NCBI RefSeq assembly: GCF_014633365.1
Contig: NC_068338.1
Span: forward strand, 15,076,616-15,140,615
Direction: 5' to 3'
Length of the DNA stretch: 64,000 bases
From: Diospyros lotus
Lineage: Eukaryota > Streptophyta > Magnoliopsida > Ericales > Ebenaceae
The first letter of the stretch is position 1, and the number at the start of each line of letters is the position of its first letter. The notes beneath the pieces are model-generated. The model did no database searches, had not been told where the DNA came from, and was given only the letters and a program-made list of their open reading frames with translations. Below are positions 43,666-56,875 of the stretch, piece by piece. The position numbers were made by a program, and so were the translations under genes.

Positions 43666-45979
43666 TGTAATACTCGAGATTTTTCATAATCAAATGTGAT
43701 GCAATGCCTAAGACTAGTGGGTTCCGATACTTGAGAAAATAGGTTCTTTCAAGGGATTATTGAAGCCTAAGACAAAAGTTTATTTTCTGAGCTAGGGGAA
43801 AAGTCATAATTATTGAAGTTCGGGTAAAAGTGCAATTGACTAAAAGTCTTGGGAATTAGTATAAAAGATATGACCTTCAAAATATCTTTGGATTTCAAAC
43901 TTCAATCAAGTGTAGCTTTGGATTCCAAATTACATTTCAATATAACTTTGGATTCCAAATATTATTTCAATCTAGCTTGGAACAAGTGGCACAAAGTGAT
44001 TAGTCACAATTTGGAAGGTAATTATGAGTTATGATGAGGGTACTTAGGTGGCAAGACAAGTGGTGCAATTTGATTGGATGCACAAGGATAGAAATGATTA
44101 TATAGGACTCATGGCACCATTTAATAAGAACACATGGATAGAAATGATTATATAGGACATATGGAACCATTTGGATGGGAACACATGGAAGTTATGATGA
44201 GTCCCAAATAATTACGATGACACATGGCAGGTTATGATTTGCTGGGAAAGTTTATAAATAAGGCCTTTAAAAGATTTGAGCAATCGATAAGGAGTTTGGG
44301 AAAAAAATTTGTGGATTTGAGAGGTTTCTAGTGAGGATTATTTTCTTAAGTAAGAGGGGGAGATTTTACGAGAAAAACGAGGGAAATCGATGAAGAAACG
44401 AAGGAGAATGAGAGGTTTGTCGGAAAGCGGACAGCCGCTGGAAAATGCCCGCAACCGTTGGAAAAATCAAAAGGTAAGTTTAGTTTCTCAGCATAATCTT
44501 GTAGAGCATTGAAATAGGAGCATGTAGGAAAAAATGGGGGTCGAATCGGAGCTAAAACGAGGGAGTTATGGCCGAAATACGAAAATGGCGCAAGGCCAGC
44601 CGAAAATAAGGGCAGCGCGTGTAATACACACGCCGGAGAAGGGTTGCATGGAGGCCCCTTGTCCCGGTGCATGAGGGTGCGTTAAATCTTCTTTTCCTTT
44701 GAAATTTCATATCTTTAACCCTTTTTTAATGCCCTACAACTCTGTATAAAAATATTTTGAGTTTGTGACACAAAAATTCTGTAACTGTAGCAAAACCGAG
44801 GTTAATACCCTGTAAACAGTAACTTCGAAAGGTAAACAGTCAAGGTGAGTGGTTTATGCATGCTTCTTTCTTCCTCTTGATCACCCTTGGTTTCATTTGT
44901 GGATGGTTTGTTGCTTACGTCTTATGTTTCCTTTGTTTCGATCATATCCTTTCTACTTTGTTGCATCGAGTTTAACCATGACAGATTTTGTGCGTGGCTT
45001 GTGGCTTGCATATCATATTCCTTCTTCTTTGTCATACATCATGTCATTTTGGTGACTGTGGCTAGTTGGTGGCTTCTCGTGTGTGAACTACCACAGGGGC
45101 TGATCACGTGGGCCTATGTAAGGGGTTACCTCGAGCTTGTGTAAGGGGGCCGAGGGGTTCATACATGGCAAGTAAGGAGGATACCTCATGCCTGTGTAAA
45201 GGGGCCGAGATGTTACATCTCATGTTTTATTGCTTTTGAGCATATCTTGCCTATTTTATATGCATCTTGATATTTGTATCTATGGCTAGTTGTTGGGACA
45301 TCATGGGGGATCTCGTGCTCTTACGGTGAGCTACCTTGATGACTGCGAGGGTGATTGCAACACCCTGACCTTGCTATCACATGTGAGGTTTTTATATTGA
45401 CATGATCTTGGGAGATTTTGTTCTTATTTCTGCATATTTCTTGGCATAACTGCATATTGCTCTTGCATGCATTGTTCTTGTCTTGTACCACTTACTTATA
45501 TGTAATTGTGTAATTCGGGTGTTTCATACCCCTGGAACATTCAACGTTCCAGGTATGTCAGATGTGATAGGTATCCCAGGTTTCAGTTCGGGTAAAGGCG
45601 AGGAGATGGTGTTGGGTTACCTTTTAAGTTTTGGATTTTTTTTACGGAATCGTTATTTATATTTGTAAACCGAGCGTAGTACTTGTATTTCCAATATTGT
45701 ATTGTAACTAGTAGCTAAGATACTTAAGGATGTATGGTGTTTGTGTGCGGTTCTACGGCTGTACTGCAAATTCATATATTCATAAGGCTGCTACAATTTT
45801 CTGGTATGTTAGTGTGTGACGGATTTTTATTAAACATGGGGAAATCCTAGCTATTTAGTGTACTCAGGTTCGATCTTTGCTTCTGTTGATAAAAGATTTT
45901 CAATAATGTATGTGTGTTGTAAATAGCCTGATTAACTTGTATTTAGCTTCATTGTATATTTGAAAGGTGGGGCATTACA
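43666..45979 (+). mobile_element. Solo LTR, 2314 bp, target duplication ATTAT
   Basis: TGTAATACTCGAG...GGGCATTACA, flanked by ATTAT at 43661-43665 and 45980-45984. It carries the conserved palindromic module at 45520-45560. The small frames inside (44849-45144 and others) are not genes. Confidence 0.93.
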
Positions 45980-46383
45980 ATTATGGTAAGATTGGTCATT
46001 CAATTAACAAATGTTTCATAAGAAACAATCCCTATAAATTGAAGCAAATTTGGGTTCCAAAGGATGTAGTTTCCACTAACATAAATGAACCTAAAAAGGT
46101 TTGGGTGCCTAAGGGAGTAACTTGATTGTTCCTTTTGTAGGTTGCAATGGCAGCTCATGATTCAAGAAGCAAATGGTTTCTTGATAGTGGGTGCTCAAAG
46201 CACATGACGGGAGATCAATGGCTTCTTGACAACATCATCTTCAAGGAAGGAGGTAAGGTATTTTATGGTGACAACTCTCAAGGTAAGATCATAGGTATGG
46301 GTTCTCTTAAATTTGAAAATCTTGTTTTGGATAATGTGTTTCTTGTTGATGGTCTTAAACATAATTTCTTTTTTCCAATATAA
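45980..46383 (+). pseudogene. SIRE-like second zinc knuckle and protease
   Basis: GKIGHSINKCF and KQIWVPKDV, then KVWVPKGVT and a stop. From 46147 the protease reads SKWFLDSGCSKHMTGD (D-S-G-C-S-x-H-M-T-G, the SIRE form), ending at 46383. Integrase and RT do not follow; the coding region is deleted from this point. Confidence 0.85.
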
Positions 46384-47958
46384 GAAGCCTTTAAGGGCTC
46401 TTTTGCATGAGAATGATAGTGGAAAATTTAGCTCAACATGAGCTTATTCTTCTTGAATCACATCTATCTTTTATAGCTTTCCTTGCATCAAATCGTTAGC
46501 CTTTTGTCTAATGTGTAAAACCTTCAATATTTGTAAAATATATTCTATTCAAGTGGAGACTTGAGATACTAGAGTGGATCTATAATTTGCTCAAGTGGGG
46601 ATTCATGATACTCTATTACTTTTTCAGAAATAGAGACCCAATTTTTGTCAGCTCAAATCTACTAAAGTAGACTTTTTTCTCACTCAATTGTAAAAGAAAA
46701 ATACTAGATTGCATGATTTTTTTATACTCGAGTATAACACACACCACTTGATTATGTATTCCTCCTACTCGATTACTTTTCTTCTGTTTGAATATTCTCA
46801 CTCGAGTGGGACATTTAATACTTGATTATAGAGTTGTTATCACAACCAATTGCAATTTTAACTTAGATACTCGATCTAGACACATTTGATGGTTGATTCA
46901 AGCCATGTTCAAACTCAAATAAAGGTATATCATTGTTAATTAACACTTTTGACTTTGGATTGAACATTTTTTGAATTTTTTCATTAAACCAAGCTAGCAC
47001 TTGAGTGAAATATTTCTATTAGTCAATTACTAACACGAATACAGAGAATCACTCTTTATTTAGCACATTATACTCGATTGAAACATAAGTTTGTTCGATT
47101 AAGAGAAGTAAAATACTCGATTGAGTATAGCTCCTAGTTGGTTGTTGTTAAGTTATAGAGACCCGACATTATGCAAACTATCTTACACTTGATTACTAGG
47201 ATCTTTCACTCGATTGAAAATACAAGCACAAAGGCTTGATATTTTAGCTCATTCTTCTCACTTGATTGGATAGATAACTCACTTGATTGCTAATTGATCA
47301 ACTCAAATACAATGTTAATCACTCGATTAAAGATTGATAAGGAGGTAATTGAGATTAATAGCCATATACTCAATTGAGCTTTATAGTATTTGAGATACTC
47401 AATTTACAATAAGCTCAAAACTCTTATCTACTCAATTACTAACATGTGAATACTCGAGTACTGTTGTGAAAGTTGGTTAAAACTAACTTTCCAATCACAT
47501 TCACTCGGTTACTAGAAAATTTTACTAAAGTAGAATAATGAGATATTCCAATACATAAGATTTTACTTGAATGCTAATAATAATAAGTTGAGTAAAATAC
47601 TTGTTACTCAACTAAGAACGTTTCTTTCTAGATTAAAGGAACATCATTTTATTCAGCTCATATATCAAAACATAGCAAGAATGTGGCTATATGAGTAGAA
47701 TGATTGATTATAAAGGTTCTACCTGAGCCCGTAAAAGGCATGTATGGTTGTTGCTTTGTCCTTAAAAGTAGAGGTTACTATTGAACCTGTAAAAGTAAAG
47801 GTTTCAAATTAGCCTTGAAAAGTTGAGGTTCCAACTTATCCTTGAAAAGTTGAGGTTTCAGTTTAGCCTATAAAAACTAAGGTTTTAGTTGAGCCTTGAA
47901 AAACTGTGTATAGTTTGTAGTTGATTTGTTAAAAGCTAATCCATTTAGTGGATGTTTT
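46384..47958 (+). repeat. LTR-like sequence with TACTCGAT motif field
   Basis: After a short stretch of unclear origin, the words ACTCGATTG, CTCGAGT, TACTCGAG and close variants recur irregularly from 46540 to 47650. The last part (47700-47958) has LTR 3'-half traits ('ctaatccatttagtgg'). Probably a SIRE-type LTR, interrupted at 47958 by the minus-strand copia element. Confidence 0.5.
47758..47905 (+). repeat. 27-bp minisatellite, about five units
   Basis: Units of the form AGCCTTGAAAAGTTGAGGTT plus about seven variable bases, each differing at a few positions. It lies in the same relative part of the LTR as the roughly 50-bp repeats at 63329-63475. Confidence 0.7.
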
Positions 47959-50900
47959 TGAAGGAAGGGCAGCGCAGCGGGGCGCAGTCGAAACACTAAC
48001 TCTTGGTGGATCAATGCAAGGGTTTTATTTTTAAAGCATTTTCAACACAGAAAATAGCATAGCGAAAGCATAAAACAAACACAATAGATACAAAATCTAC
48101 CTTGCAAGACTCGACATACATCATCTATATGCAAAAATAGAAAACCAATGCCATAAAGGGGGGTATAGCTTTCGGATGAAGTCCGATGATGGTTGTCCAA
48201 GCGGTGGCTGCTCCTATTTCTGTTTAGCAAGCTCTCCCGTCCCTACAAGCATTCGGGTGACCAGCCCATCTTCACAAGTGTAGAGGACCTAGTCGATCCA
48301 CACTTGAGTTGCCATATAACCCTCTAATGGAGTCGTGCTAGGACCCTCTTGATAGAGGTGACCCGAAGCTATATGTAGTCTTTTCCCCTCTACTGAATTG
48401 CCATCCACGCCTCACCCTCTCCCATCCCTCTGCAAGTCATTGAATTAAAGCATTTAATACTTTGATGCAACCAAGTAGTGAGGCATTAAATGATAGAAAT
48501 GGTTAACCGTGTGATTCACCACGTCAACTGCCCAAGGTAGTTGACCGCTCCATGAACCCACTGACAGGTTTTAGCCACCTAGCTCTAACATTGGCATATT
48601 ACACTTTGGCCTCACTATTAACTCTTAATAGCATGCCTTTGCTATCCAATAGCAGTCTCTCATATCCATAGATTCACACAGATGCAACTAACATCACTAA
48701 CAATTAGTGACGAGGAACACACTAATAGCAGCGGGTCACTAATCCGCTACATTACTCAATATATGTGTGACTTTATAGGTTCATAGCCATGTAGCAGTCA
48801 GGATAAGTTAACTCCTTGATGTCGACCGAACCCTTTGACTTACTAAGAGGATCTCTCCAAATCCCCAGGGCATCCTAAAAGATCCTTAGTATCCTCTAGC
48901 CAAGACTCAAGACAATCCTAATAGCAATGAAGTCCAACTTCATATGAACCTATTAAGGCTTATTGATTACCAAGCACTATAATCCTTCCACTGATTAACA
49001 TCCCAATCGAGTGAGACGCATGGATTGATTAAACTCTCAGGACTCAGTAGTTGTGTTTGATTTAGTAAGGTGTGATCAAGGTAGCATGTTGGATCTAATC
49101 CAACATTGAAACTCTTTCCAATCTCATGCTCACCATGGCCAGGGAATTTCCAATCACCACTGTAATACTTGAATTCCTTGAAAGATATTATAGTTAAAGG
49201 AACAAATTATCTCTTGAAAAGAGGGATATCGGGGTGTATGTGTAGTTCTTGGGAAAATTTTTGGGAACAAATGCAAAATTTTCAAAAAACTTTGGAGGAG
49301 AATGCAAGAAACCATTATTCCAAAGACATTTGGTGGATTCAAGGAAAATTCAAGGGTTCTAGTGAAAAAGAAGCTAAGTGCCTCGAGCCAAAGCATCATT
49401 CCTTGAAACCTTATAATATCTTATAACTAGATCCTTAGGGTAACCAAACAGGCAAACGGACAGTTAAGAAATAATGATGAGACACAAATCTCAAGGGACA
49501 AGTGTCGTAATAAGGTGAAACCTATGATGGGCTCTCATCTCGAAATGACACATGGCGCAACTCGATTCCCCAAAGGTGCTTATAAATATAAGGCTTTTGG
49601 GGGAGTTCTTTTGGGAATTCATTAAGAGGGAAAGGAATAGAATTTGAGAGAGAAAATACTGCCAAAAGAAGGGAAAAAAAAATATGCCAAGAATGAGGAA
49701 GAAAAGGCCTCATCAAAAAAGTTCGAGCCGCCATTGTAGATCATGCCAAACAATGTTAAAACCATGAGGTAAGTCCAATTTTTTCTTATAATCTAGTAGA
49801 GGGTTGAATAAGGGTGTCGTAGGTTCAAACGGGAGTTAAAACGAAGCTAAAATAAAGGAAATATGGCCGAAAATCAGAATTGTAGCTTGCAGTCACCAGA
49901 GAAGATGACCAGCACGTGCCGACTCTACCTGCACATGGGGGTTCCTTTCGACAGTGCATGAGGGCGCGTGCACACTATTTTTTACCTGCAATTTTCCAGT
50001 TTTTCTCCTTTAATTTTCCCCCACAACCCTATGTAAAAATATTTTGAATTTGGTTTACGAAAACTTGTAATTTTTGTAGAAAAGTATTCCTACTCACCAT
50101 AAATAGTGCATCGGCAAGCCCAAACTAGCAAGGTGAGTGTTTCTTACATACTTTTACTACATCCCGATCATTTTGGCTTCATTTGGGTAAGGGTGTTGAC
50201 TTACATAGCATGTTTTTCCTTCAACCAAGCATATTTCTTTACTTTTCATGCATCATTGTGATGGGTGTGGCTAGTTAACATCAAGGCCATCGTGTTAGAC
50301 TGGGGAGTGGTCATGTGAGGTGTTTGAATATGATGGATCAGTGGGGGTGATTGCAACACCTCGGCATCTCTACCACACAGGAGGTTTCATGACATTTTTG
50401 CATATTTCATTTGCATGCACAAACTAATTTCTTTGATTCACTCACTAAGATGCTCATATCTTAGATCGACATATTCAAACATGCTAGGTACCCCAGGAAT
50501 AAGCCAAAGGAAAGGGAAGGAGGTGGTCCATGAATAGCTTGTTTCTTTTAATTTCGATTGTAAAAGTACCTCCACCTTGTGTATTTTCAGTATGTATCTC
50601 AAACAATGTAAAATGGGGTCCTATGTAGTCCCTAGTTTCCTATTCTGCATCTAGGTATGTTGTGTTATACTCGTTTTAAGAAATCATAGTGGAAGCCTTA
50701 ATTATTTAGCTTGTAGTTTAAGCTTTTAGGTTTGATCCTTTGCTTCCATTCGTAAATGCTTCCATAACGCTTACTTGATTGTCATTTGGTTACTGACATC
50801 ATCATGCATCTTCTATATCCTTTGTATGTATTTTGAACAAGAAAGCGTGGCATTACAACCACCAACATAGACAATGAATGATGTATGCCTCCATCCAATG

Positions 50901-51525
50901 GAGGTTAATGGATCCTATCAGTGAACATCTACTTCCATATACCACTGTACAGAGATCGCACATAGAGCATTCCCACCTTTTACACTAGATGGCTCCAATA
51001 ACGACAAATCCTTGACACCAGTGCACAAGACACTATGTCGCCTCTAGTCTAAGGACCAGATACATAATTGAGAGCAAGTAACAGATCATTAATCCTCCAA
51101 GCTATGTGATATGTTGCAGGGGTCACATTTAGTAAATATTCTACCAACACCCACCCATATGTCTACTATATGCATCCATGTAATGTGGTGTGTGACTCAC
51201 CACCCCATTCCCACTAGCATCCCATGTTAACAATGGTAATAGCCCATGTGCCGATCCATTAATCGATAAACCATTTTCTCCTTCTGATAAATCTAAGGAC
51301 TGGGAATTCCTTTAAGAAATCCTAAACTAGAGATCCAAGTCACACAATCTCAACCCTGTGAGAGTAGGAACTCTACTAGGAAATCTAGGGACTCATTCAA
51401 AAAAACAAGATGGAGAGATATGAATGAAGATATGACCTTTTATTAACATCAAGAATATATCAACAATGCCACTTACTTACATGTCATGAAGTGTAAATCT
51501 AACATTTAGGGCACTATCACTAACA
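47959..51525 (-). repeat. 3' LTR of the minus-strand copia element (interrupted)
   Basis: On the minus strand it begins TGTTAGTGATAG at 51525, directly after a purine tract (CAAGTGGGAGTT), as expected for a 3' LTR. Without the solo LTR at 49161-50857 the length is about 1.87 kb, close to the intron-1 copia LTR. The far end at 47959 is less certain. Confidence 0.6.
49161..50857 (+). mobile_element. Solo LTR, 1697 bp, target duplication ACCAC
   Basis: TGTAATACTTG...GTGGCATTACA, flanked by ACCAC at 49156-49160 and 50858-50862. It is a shorter relative of the 2.3-2.4-kb LTRs and carries a weakened palindromic module at 50446-50497. Confidence 0.92.
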
Positions 51526-51860
51526 AACTCCCACTTGCACTAATGCAAATTTACATGCAATAACTACCGAATCATCGCATGGTATCCAATACCCATCTTT
51601 TGAAGATGGCGATCAAGTTGATCTTGAGTTAAAGCTTTAGTCAGTGGGTCGACAACATTTTCTAATGATGCCATCTATTGTAGCTACGCGTTTTCATGTG
51701 ATACAATCTCTAAAATTAGATGGAAGCAATGCTCAATGTGTTTGTACTTCTGGTGAGACCTAGGCTCTTTTGCTTGTGCAATAGCCCTGTTGTCGTAATA
51801 CAAAGGTATTGGGAACTCAAAGGATGGAACCAGACCTTGTTTAGATATGAGCTTCCTCAT

Positions 51861-52700
51861 TCAAACAACTTCCTTTGTAGTATTACATGCCACAATATAC
51901 TCCACCTCCATGGTGGAATTCGTAATTATATCCTGCTTGGAACAATTTAAGCTAACTGCTCCACCATTCATGACAAAAGCAAACCCATATGTGGATTTTC
52001 TATCATCCCTGTTAGACTGAAAGTTTGAATCTATGAACCCGTCTACACAAAGATCTCTTCCTCCACAGGCTAGAACCATATCCCTAGTCCTTGGCAAGTA
52101 CTTTATGATATGTTTCACGACCATCCAGTACTCCTCACTTGGGTGAGACTAATATTTGCTGGTAACACTTACCACATAGGCGATATCAAGCCTTGTACAT
52201 AGTATGGAGAACATGAGACTCCCCATTGTCGAAGCATAAAGAACTCTCTCAATGCTCTACTTCTCATTTGGAGTATGTAGAGACATCCTCCTAGATAGTG
52301 GAATTCCATGCCAAATGGGTATGAACCCTTTCATGGAGTTTTCCATGCGAAACCTCTTTAGCATTTTGTCTATGTACAGGCTTTGGGAAAAACCTATCCA
52401 TCTCCTCGCTTTATCTTTATAGACACGGATTCCCAAGATGTAGGTCACATATCCCAAATCTTTCATGGAGAATTTACTAGGCAACAAAACCTTAGTCAAC
52501 ATCAACATTCCAATATCGTTCCCCATAAGGAGAATGTCATCCAGATACAATATAAGATAGGCTCTCACCCTCTTACTTACCTTCTTGTATATGCAAGGCT
52601 CATCTAGGTTCTTTATGAAACCAAACTTTTTGATTTTAGAATCAAAATGGATATTCCAAGAGCATGACGCCTACTTGAGACCATAAATGGACCTCCTCTA
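51861..52700 (-). pseudogene. Copia RNase H and C-terminal RT, minus-strand element
   Basis: 52568-52257 has LILYLDDILLMGNDIGML (YLDD variant of the YVDD box) and MKDLGYVTYILGIRVYKDKA. 52124-51861 has RNase H pieces DSNFQSNRDDRKSTYGFAF and EVEYIVACN. The segment 52580-52700 has thumb-like residues in broken frames. Confidence 0.85.
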
Positions 52701-52771
52701 CTAGAAAACCTAACTAGGATTGGCTAACTGGAATCCCTGCGACTGTTCCATGAATATATCTTTTTCAAGAT

Positions 52772-55215
52772 TGTAGCGACTCGTTAAAGGGCCCAAAATT
52801 TATTTAATGGTCTATTTAATTAGTGTTTAAGAGATTTTTCCATTTAAATATTTAATGTGACAATTTAGAGATTTTTAATTGAGAAATAACATTTAATGGT
52901 ATTTAATTATTTAAAAAATAAATACAAGGGCATGAGAGTAATTTAAGAGTTTTAATAATAATTTATTATTATTATTATTATTAATTAAGTGATATTATGT
53001 ATTTGAGGAGAAACCATGCGTGAGAGGGTTTTGGTTTGAAGTCTCCAAGTTACTTAAGAATAAGGACTCCATGATAATTAAGGAGTTTTGGGCTAGGACT
53101 TCCTATTTAAATAGGCTCATATTAAGCCATTCTTCTCACACCGCAGAGAACTCAAGAAGAATTTAGTCTCTGTGGAATTCTGGGTAGGAAAAGTTGTGTA
53201 GCAAGTTGCAGAAGTCGATTAAGAATCTTAAGGCAAGTATCTTCCCTGTAATCCCTTCCATTACAGGTTTATATTAAGTATCATTTTCAAATTAGTCAAG
53301 AACCCTTCTTTTGGTTCTTAGATTTTAACAATTACAGTGTGTGTGTATATATATATATATATGTATACAATGAGGTTTGGCAAAGATATGCATGATCATT
53401 TATAGCGATTCAATCAAATATTATCTTTGAATCATCCATAATGTTGTTTCATATTGATTGGGATTTGTTTTCCCAAGATTTCTTTCGGAATGGTGTAGAT
53501 TTGTTAAGTTTTGATTCAGAATAAAGTCCCTATTAGCGTTCATGTTCGTCAAATTTAATTGTAGATATCCAGATGGGTCTCCCCATGTTCGGATGAGCTA
53601 ATCCATGCATGTGAGTGACATCCGAATGGGGCAGTGCCTATCCGAATGAGTGAAAAAAAATTTATGTGAGAGACATCCAGATGGCCTTGTTCATATCCGA
53701 ATGTCCTTTGTTTTATATTCGGATGCCTTGATCTGCATCCGGATGAGTTTAGTGATTCCTTAAGAGTGATATCTGGATACCTTGTGTAGTATCTGCATGT
53801 GTCTATTATTATCGAGAGTGATATTCAGATACATCAAGTCGTATCCGGATGTGTCCAACCATTATTGTGTGTGATATCCGGATGTGTCCCTCATGCATCT
53901 GGATGAGTTAAGTTGATATTTGAATGTCTTGTTTTGTATCTGAATGCCTTTCTCAAGTTTTGGAATTTCATATTTGAATGGCTATTGTAGCATTCGAATG
54001 TCTTAGAGGGATATCCGGATGATCTAAATCATATCCAGATGTCCTGTGCCATATTCAAATAAGTCCCAGTATATCCAAATAGCCATGTGATTGCGTCCTA
54101 GTGTATCCAGATGAGCCTTCAGCCTATCCAGATGTCTCTCCCATATCTAGATACCCTTCCTTCATATCTGGATGGTTTATCCAGCAACTTGAATATAGCT
54201 CCAGTGATGTTTTAATTCAAGTTTTTCCTTAAATTAAAATATTTAATACTTCCAAATATTTAATTCTCATGCCAAGTATGATAAATCTATCATGCCCATA
54301 CCATAATACATAATTCATATAATCTTTGTATTCTAATATATTGAAGATCAAACTATATGTTTAGTATTTATTATAACATGATCAACATTATTTCGTGAGA
54401 TTGTGTGCATACATCTTGGTATGAGCATTGAGTATGACTTTATATGGAGCACTTTATATCATGTGCTAGCATGTGTATGGACATTGCATTCAGTATGCGC
54501 GCCAGGTGGCTTGTCTGCGGGGATCCCAGCAGTTTCAGTTTATGTGTTGCTCGCCTGGTGACGATTAGGGGGCTAGGGGCATATTGCCCACAGTATGTGC
54601 TTATAGTTTTTATGTATGCAGGATTCAGATCAATCAGGTATGTATTACAGATTTTGTGGGCGTATGAGCTAAAGTTGCATACTTGCATTTATTTTCAGAT
54701 TATGTGCATTAACATTTTGTAAATGCGAACAGACAGTGAATATTATCCTTTCAGTTCAAGGACAGTTAGTATGTTTTCAGTATCGATATTCTTCGATTCA
54801 ACTTCAGTTATTCTTTTCAGCTTATTACTTGCTGAGCTTTGTAGCTCACCTTGTACTCTTCACCATTCCAGGTCCTAGCAGGGGAGTACTAGATGTGGGG
54901 CCTAGCAACAGTGGTCAGTAGTGTGTGTACGTGGAGATGCTCAAGAATAAAAGATGTCTGGGAGTTTTGTTAGTTTATAGTGTCTTATTAGTTTAGGATT
55001 ATTTTATATCAGTTGAGGGATTGTCCCTTAAACAGAGTTTATGGTTTTCAGTTTATATTGACTCAAAGTTCAATTTCAGTTGATTGAGACGCTTAAAGTT
55101 TTGATTAGTTGAGTTATTGATGATTTCAGTTTCAGCTTATCAGGGAGTTTTATTTATTTTATCTATTTTCCCCGTAGCACCTCTTTTCAAGCAGTTCTAG
55201 GAGAGGGGTGTTACA
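52772..55215 (+). mobile_element. LTR insertion, 2444 bp, inside the RT domain
   Basis: TGTAGCGACTCG...GGGGTGTTACA. RT coding sequence resumes cleanly on both sides: FLNGY ends at 55216, and LEKDIFMEQ starts at 52771. So the insertion point is exact, but the flanks (AAGAT, ATAAC) do not form a 5-bp duplication. The 5' terminus differs from the TGTAATACCC family. It holds an array of TCCGGA-centred motifs and a stem 'gagctttgtagctc' near 54833. Confidence 0.8.
53565..54185 (+). repeat. Array of degenerate ATCCGGATG motifs
   Basis: About 26 copies of a (T/C)ATCCGGATG word with one- or two-base changes (ATCTGGATG, ATCCAGATG, ATCCGAATG, ATTCGGATG), spaced about 15-35 bases apart in otherwise non-repeating sequence. 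The core TCCGGA is palindromic. Confidence 0.85.
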
Positions 55216-55450
55216 ATAACCATTCAGGAACGTTATCTTAACATCCGTCTGCCAAATCCCATAATCATAATGCATGACAATGACGAGCATAATCCTAATG
55301 GACTTAAGCATAGCGACTGACAAGAAGGTATCTTCATAGTCAACTCCTTGACGCTGACAATACCCTTTCACCATTAGTCGCACTTTGAAGGTTTGCACCT
55401 GCCCCGATCTTCTTCTTACAGATCCACTTACAACCTATGGGAATAATTCC
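55216..55450 (-). pseudogene. Copia N-terminal RT, minus-strand element
   Basis: Contains VRLMVKGYCQRQGVDYEDTF and LVIVMHYDYGIWQTDVKITF, with the first catalytic Asp kept in QTDVK. It runs into the LTR insertion at 55215. Confidence 0.85.
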
Positions 55451-55599
55451 CTAAGGGGGATCCACTAGAGTCCAAACCTGGATAGAATACATAGATTATG
55501 TTTCTACCTGCATAGCCTCCAACCATTTCTTGGAATCGATATCAGATATCACTTTTTCATAAGTGGTAGGTCAATCATTAGATCACCCTCGGCATATAA

Positions 55600-56875
55600 G
55601 AAGATTTCATGTATCAACTCCATACTAAATTCATATCATTTTGGAGGGTGATATACTCTACCAGACTTATGAAGTGCCTTGAGGATGACATGTGATGAAC
55701 CGATCGACTCAGCCTCCTGACTAGGTTGGATTTGTGCCTCAAAAGACTCCTCTTCCAAATCTATCTTCCTTTTGATGCCACCTTCCTGAAGAAACTCTTT
55801 CTCCAAGAATATAGCATCTCGACTGATTAAGACTCTTTGATTATCTGGAAAATAGAACTGGTACCACATAGAATCCTTAGGATATCCTACAAATCTACCT
55901 TATTAGAGCGGGCCTCTAACTTATCAATTTTAAGCTTCTTTACAAAAGTCAGACAACCTCAGACCTTACCATGTTTAAGACTGGGAGGTTTCTTGTACCA
56001 TATCTCATATGGCATTGTCTCAACAGACTTAGTTGGAGCCCTATTTGGGAGATATATTATAGTCATAAGGGCATACCCCCACAAGAAAGCAAGTAAATCC
56101 GTATAATTGATCAACGAATGCACCATGTCCAACAAGGTATGATTCCTACGCTCAGAAATTCCATTTAACTATGGTGTGGTAGCAGATGCCAACTAAGAGA
56201 TTATATCACAAGACTTGAGGTAGTCACTAAACTCCATACTCAAGTATTCCCCACCCCAATCTGATCGGAGTATCTTAATACTCTTTCCAGTCTGGTTCTC
56301 CACTTCCACCTTATACTCCTTAAATTTCTCAAAGGCATCGGACATGTGTTTCATCAAATACACATATCCGTACCTCAAAAAATCACCAGTAAAGGTTATG
56401 AAGAAGTAACCACCTTTGGCCATTACAGAGAACGATTCACAAACATCAGTGTGAATCGACCCTAGCAACTCATTAGCCCTCCCACTTTGTCTAATAAAGG
56501 GTCACTTAGCCATTTTCTTGAGAAGCAAGACTCGCAAGTCGGCCTAGGTTCCAAACCCATTAGATCAATAAATCCATGTTTGGTTAACTCACTAATCCTC
56601 TTCTCATTGATATGGCCTAGCCTAAGGTGCCATAAATGATTAAGATCTACGTCGATATCGTGAGAATGCTTCCCGTTGCTCGTGGCTATAACATTTACAT
56701 TTCCATCTCTCATACGTTCATGTATTTCCAAAACATAAAGAATGTTGACCAATGTACCCACTCCAACACATTCATTTCCAAAATGAATATAACACTTATT
56801 GTTGGATAATGAAAATTCATAATTTTTAGCTACAAGCTTAGGAATGGAAACGACATTTTGGATAGGTTTTGGTAC
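55600..56875 (-). pseudogene. Copia integrase, minus-strand element
   Basis: 56870-56462 has NVVSIPKLVAKNYEF, then LWHLRLGHINEKRI and CESC (the HHCC zinc region). 56468-56193 has SIHTDVCESFSVMAKGGYF and ILRSDWGGEYLSMEF, keeping the second and third acidic sites in recognisable form. 55869-55636 is the C-terminal FLEKEFLQEGG tail. Stops between pieces make it inactive. Confidence 0.85.

Noticed and set aside
53565..54185. CRISPR-like array
   Set aside because: The repeat word is about 10 bases, degenerate and irregularly spaced, and the context is a plant LTR; there are no cas genes.
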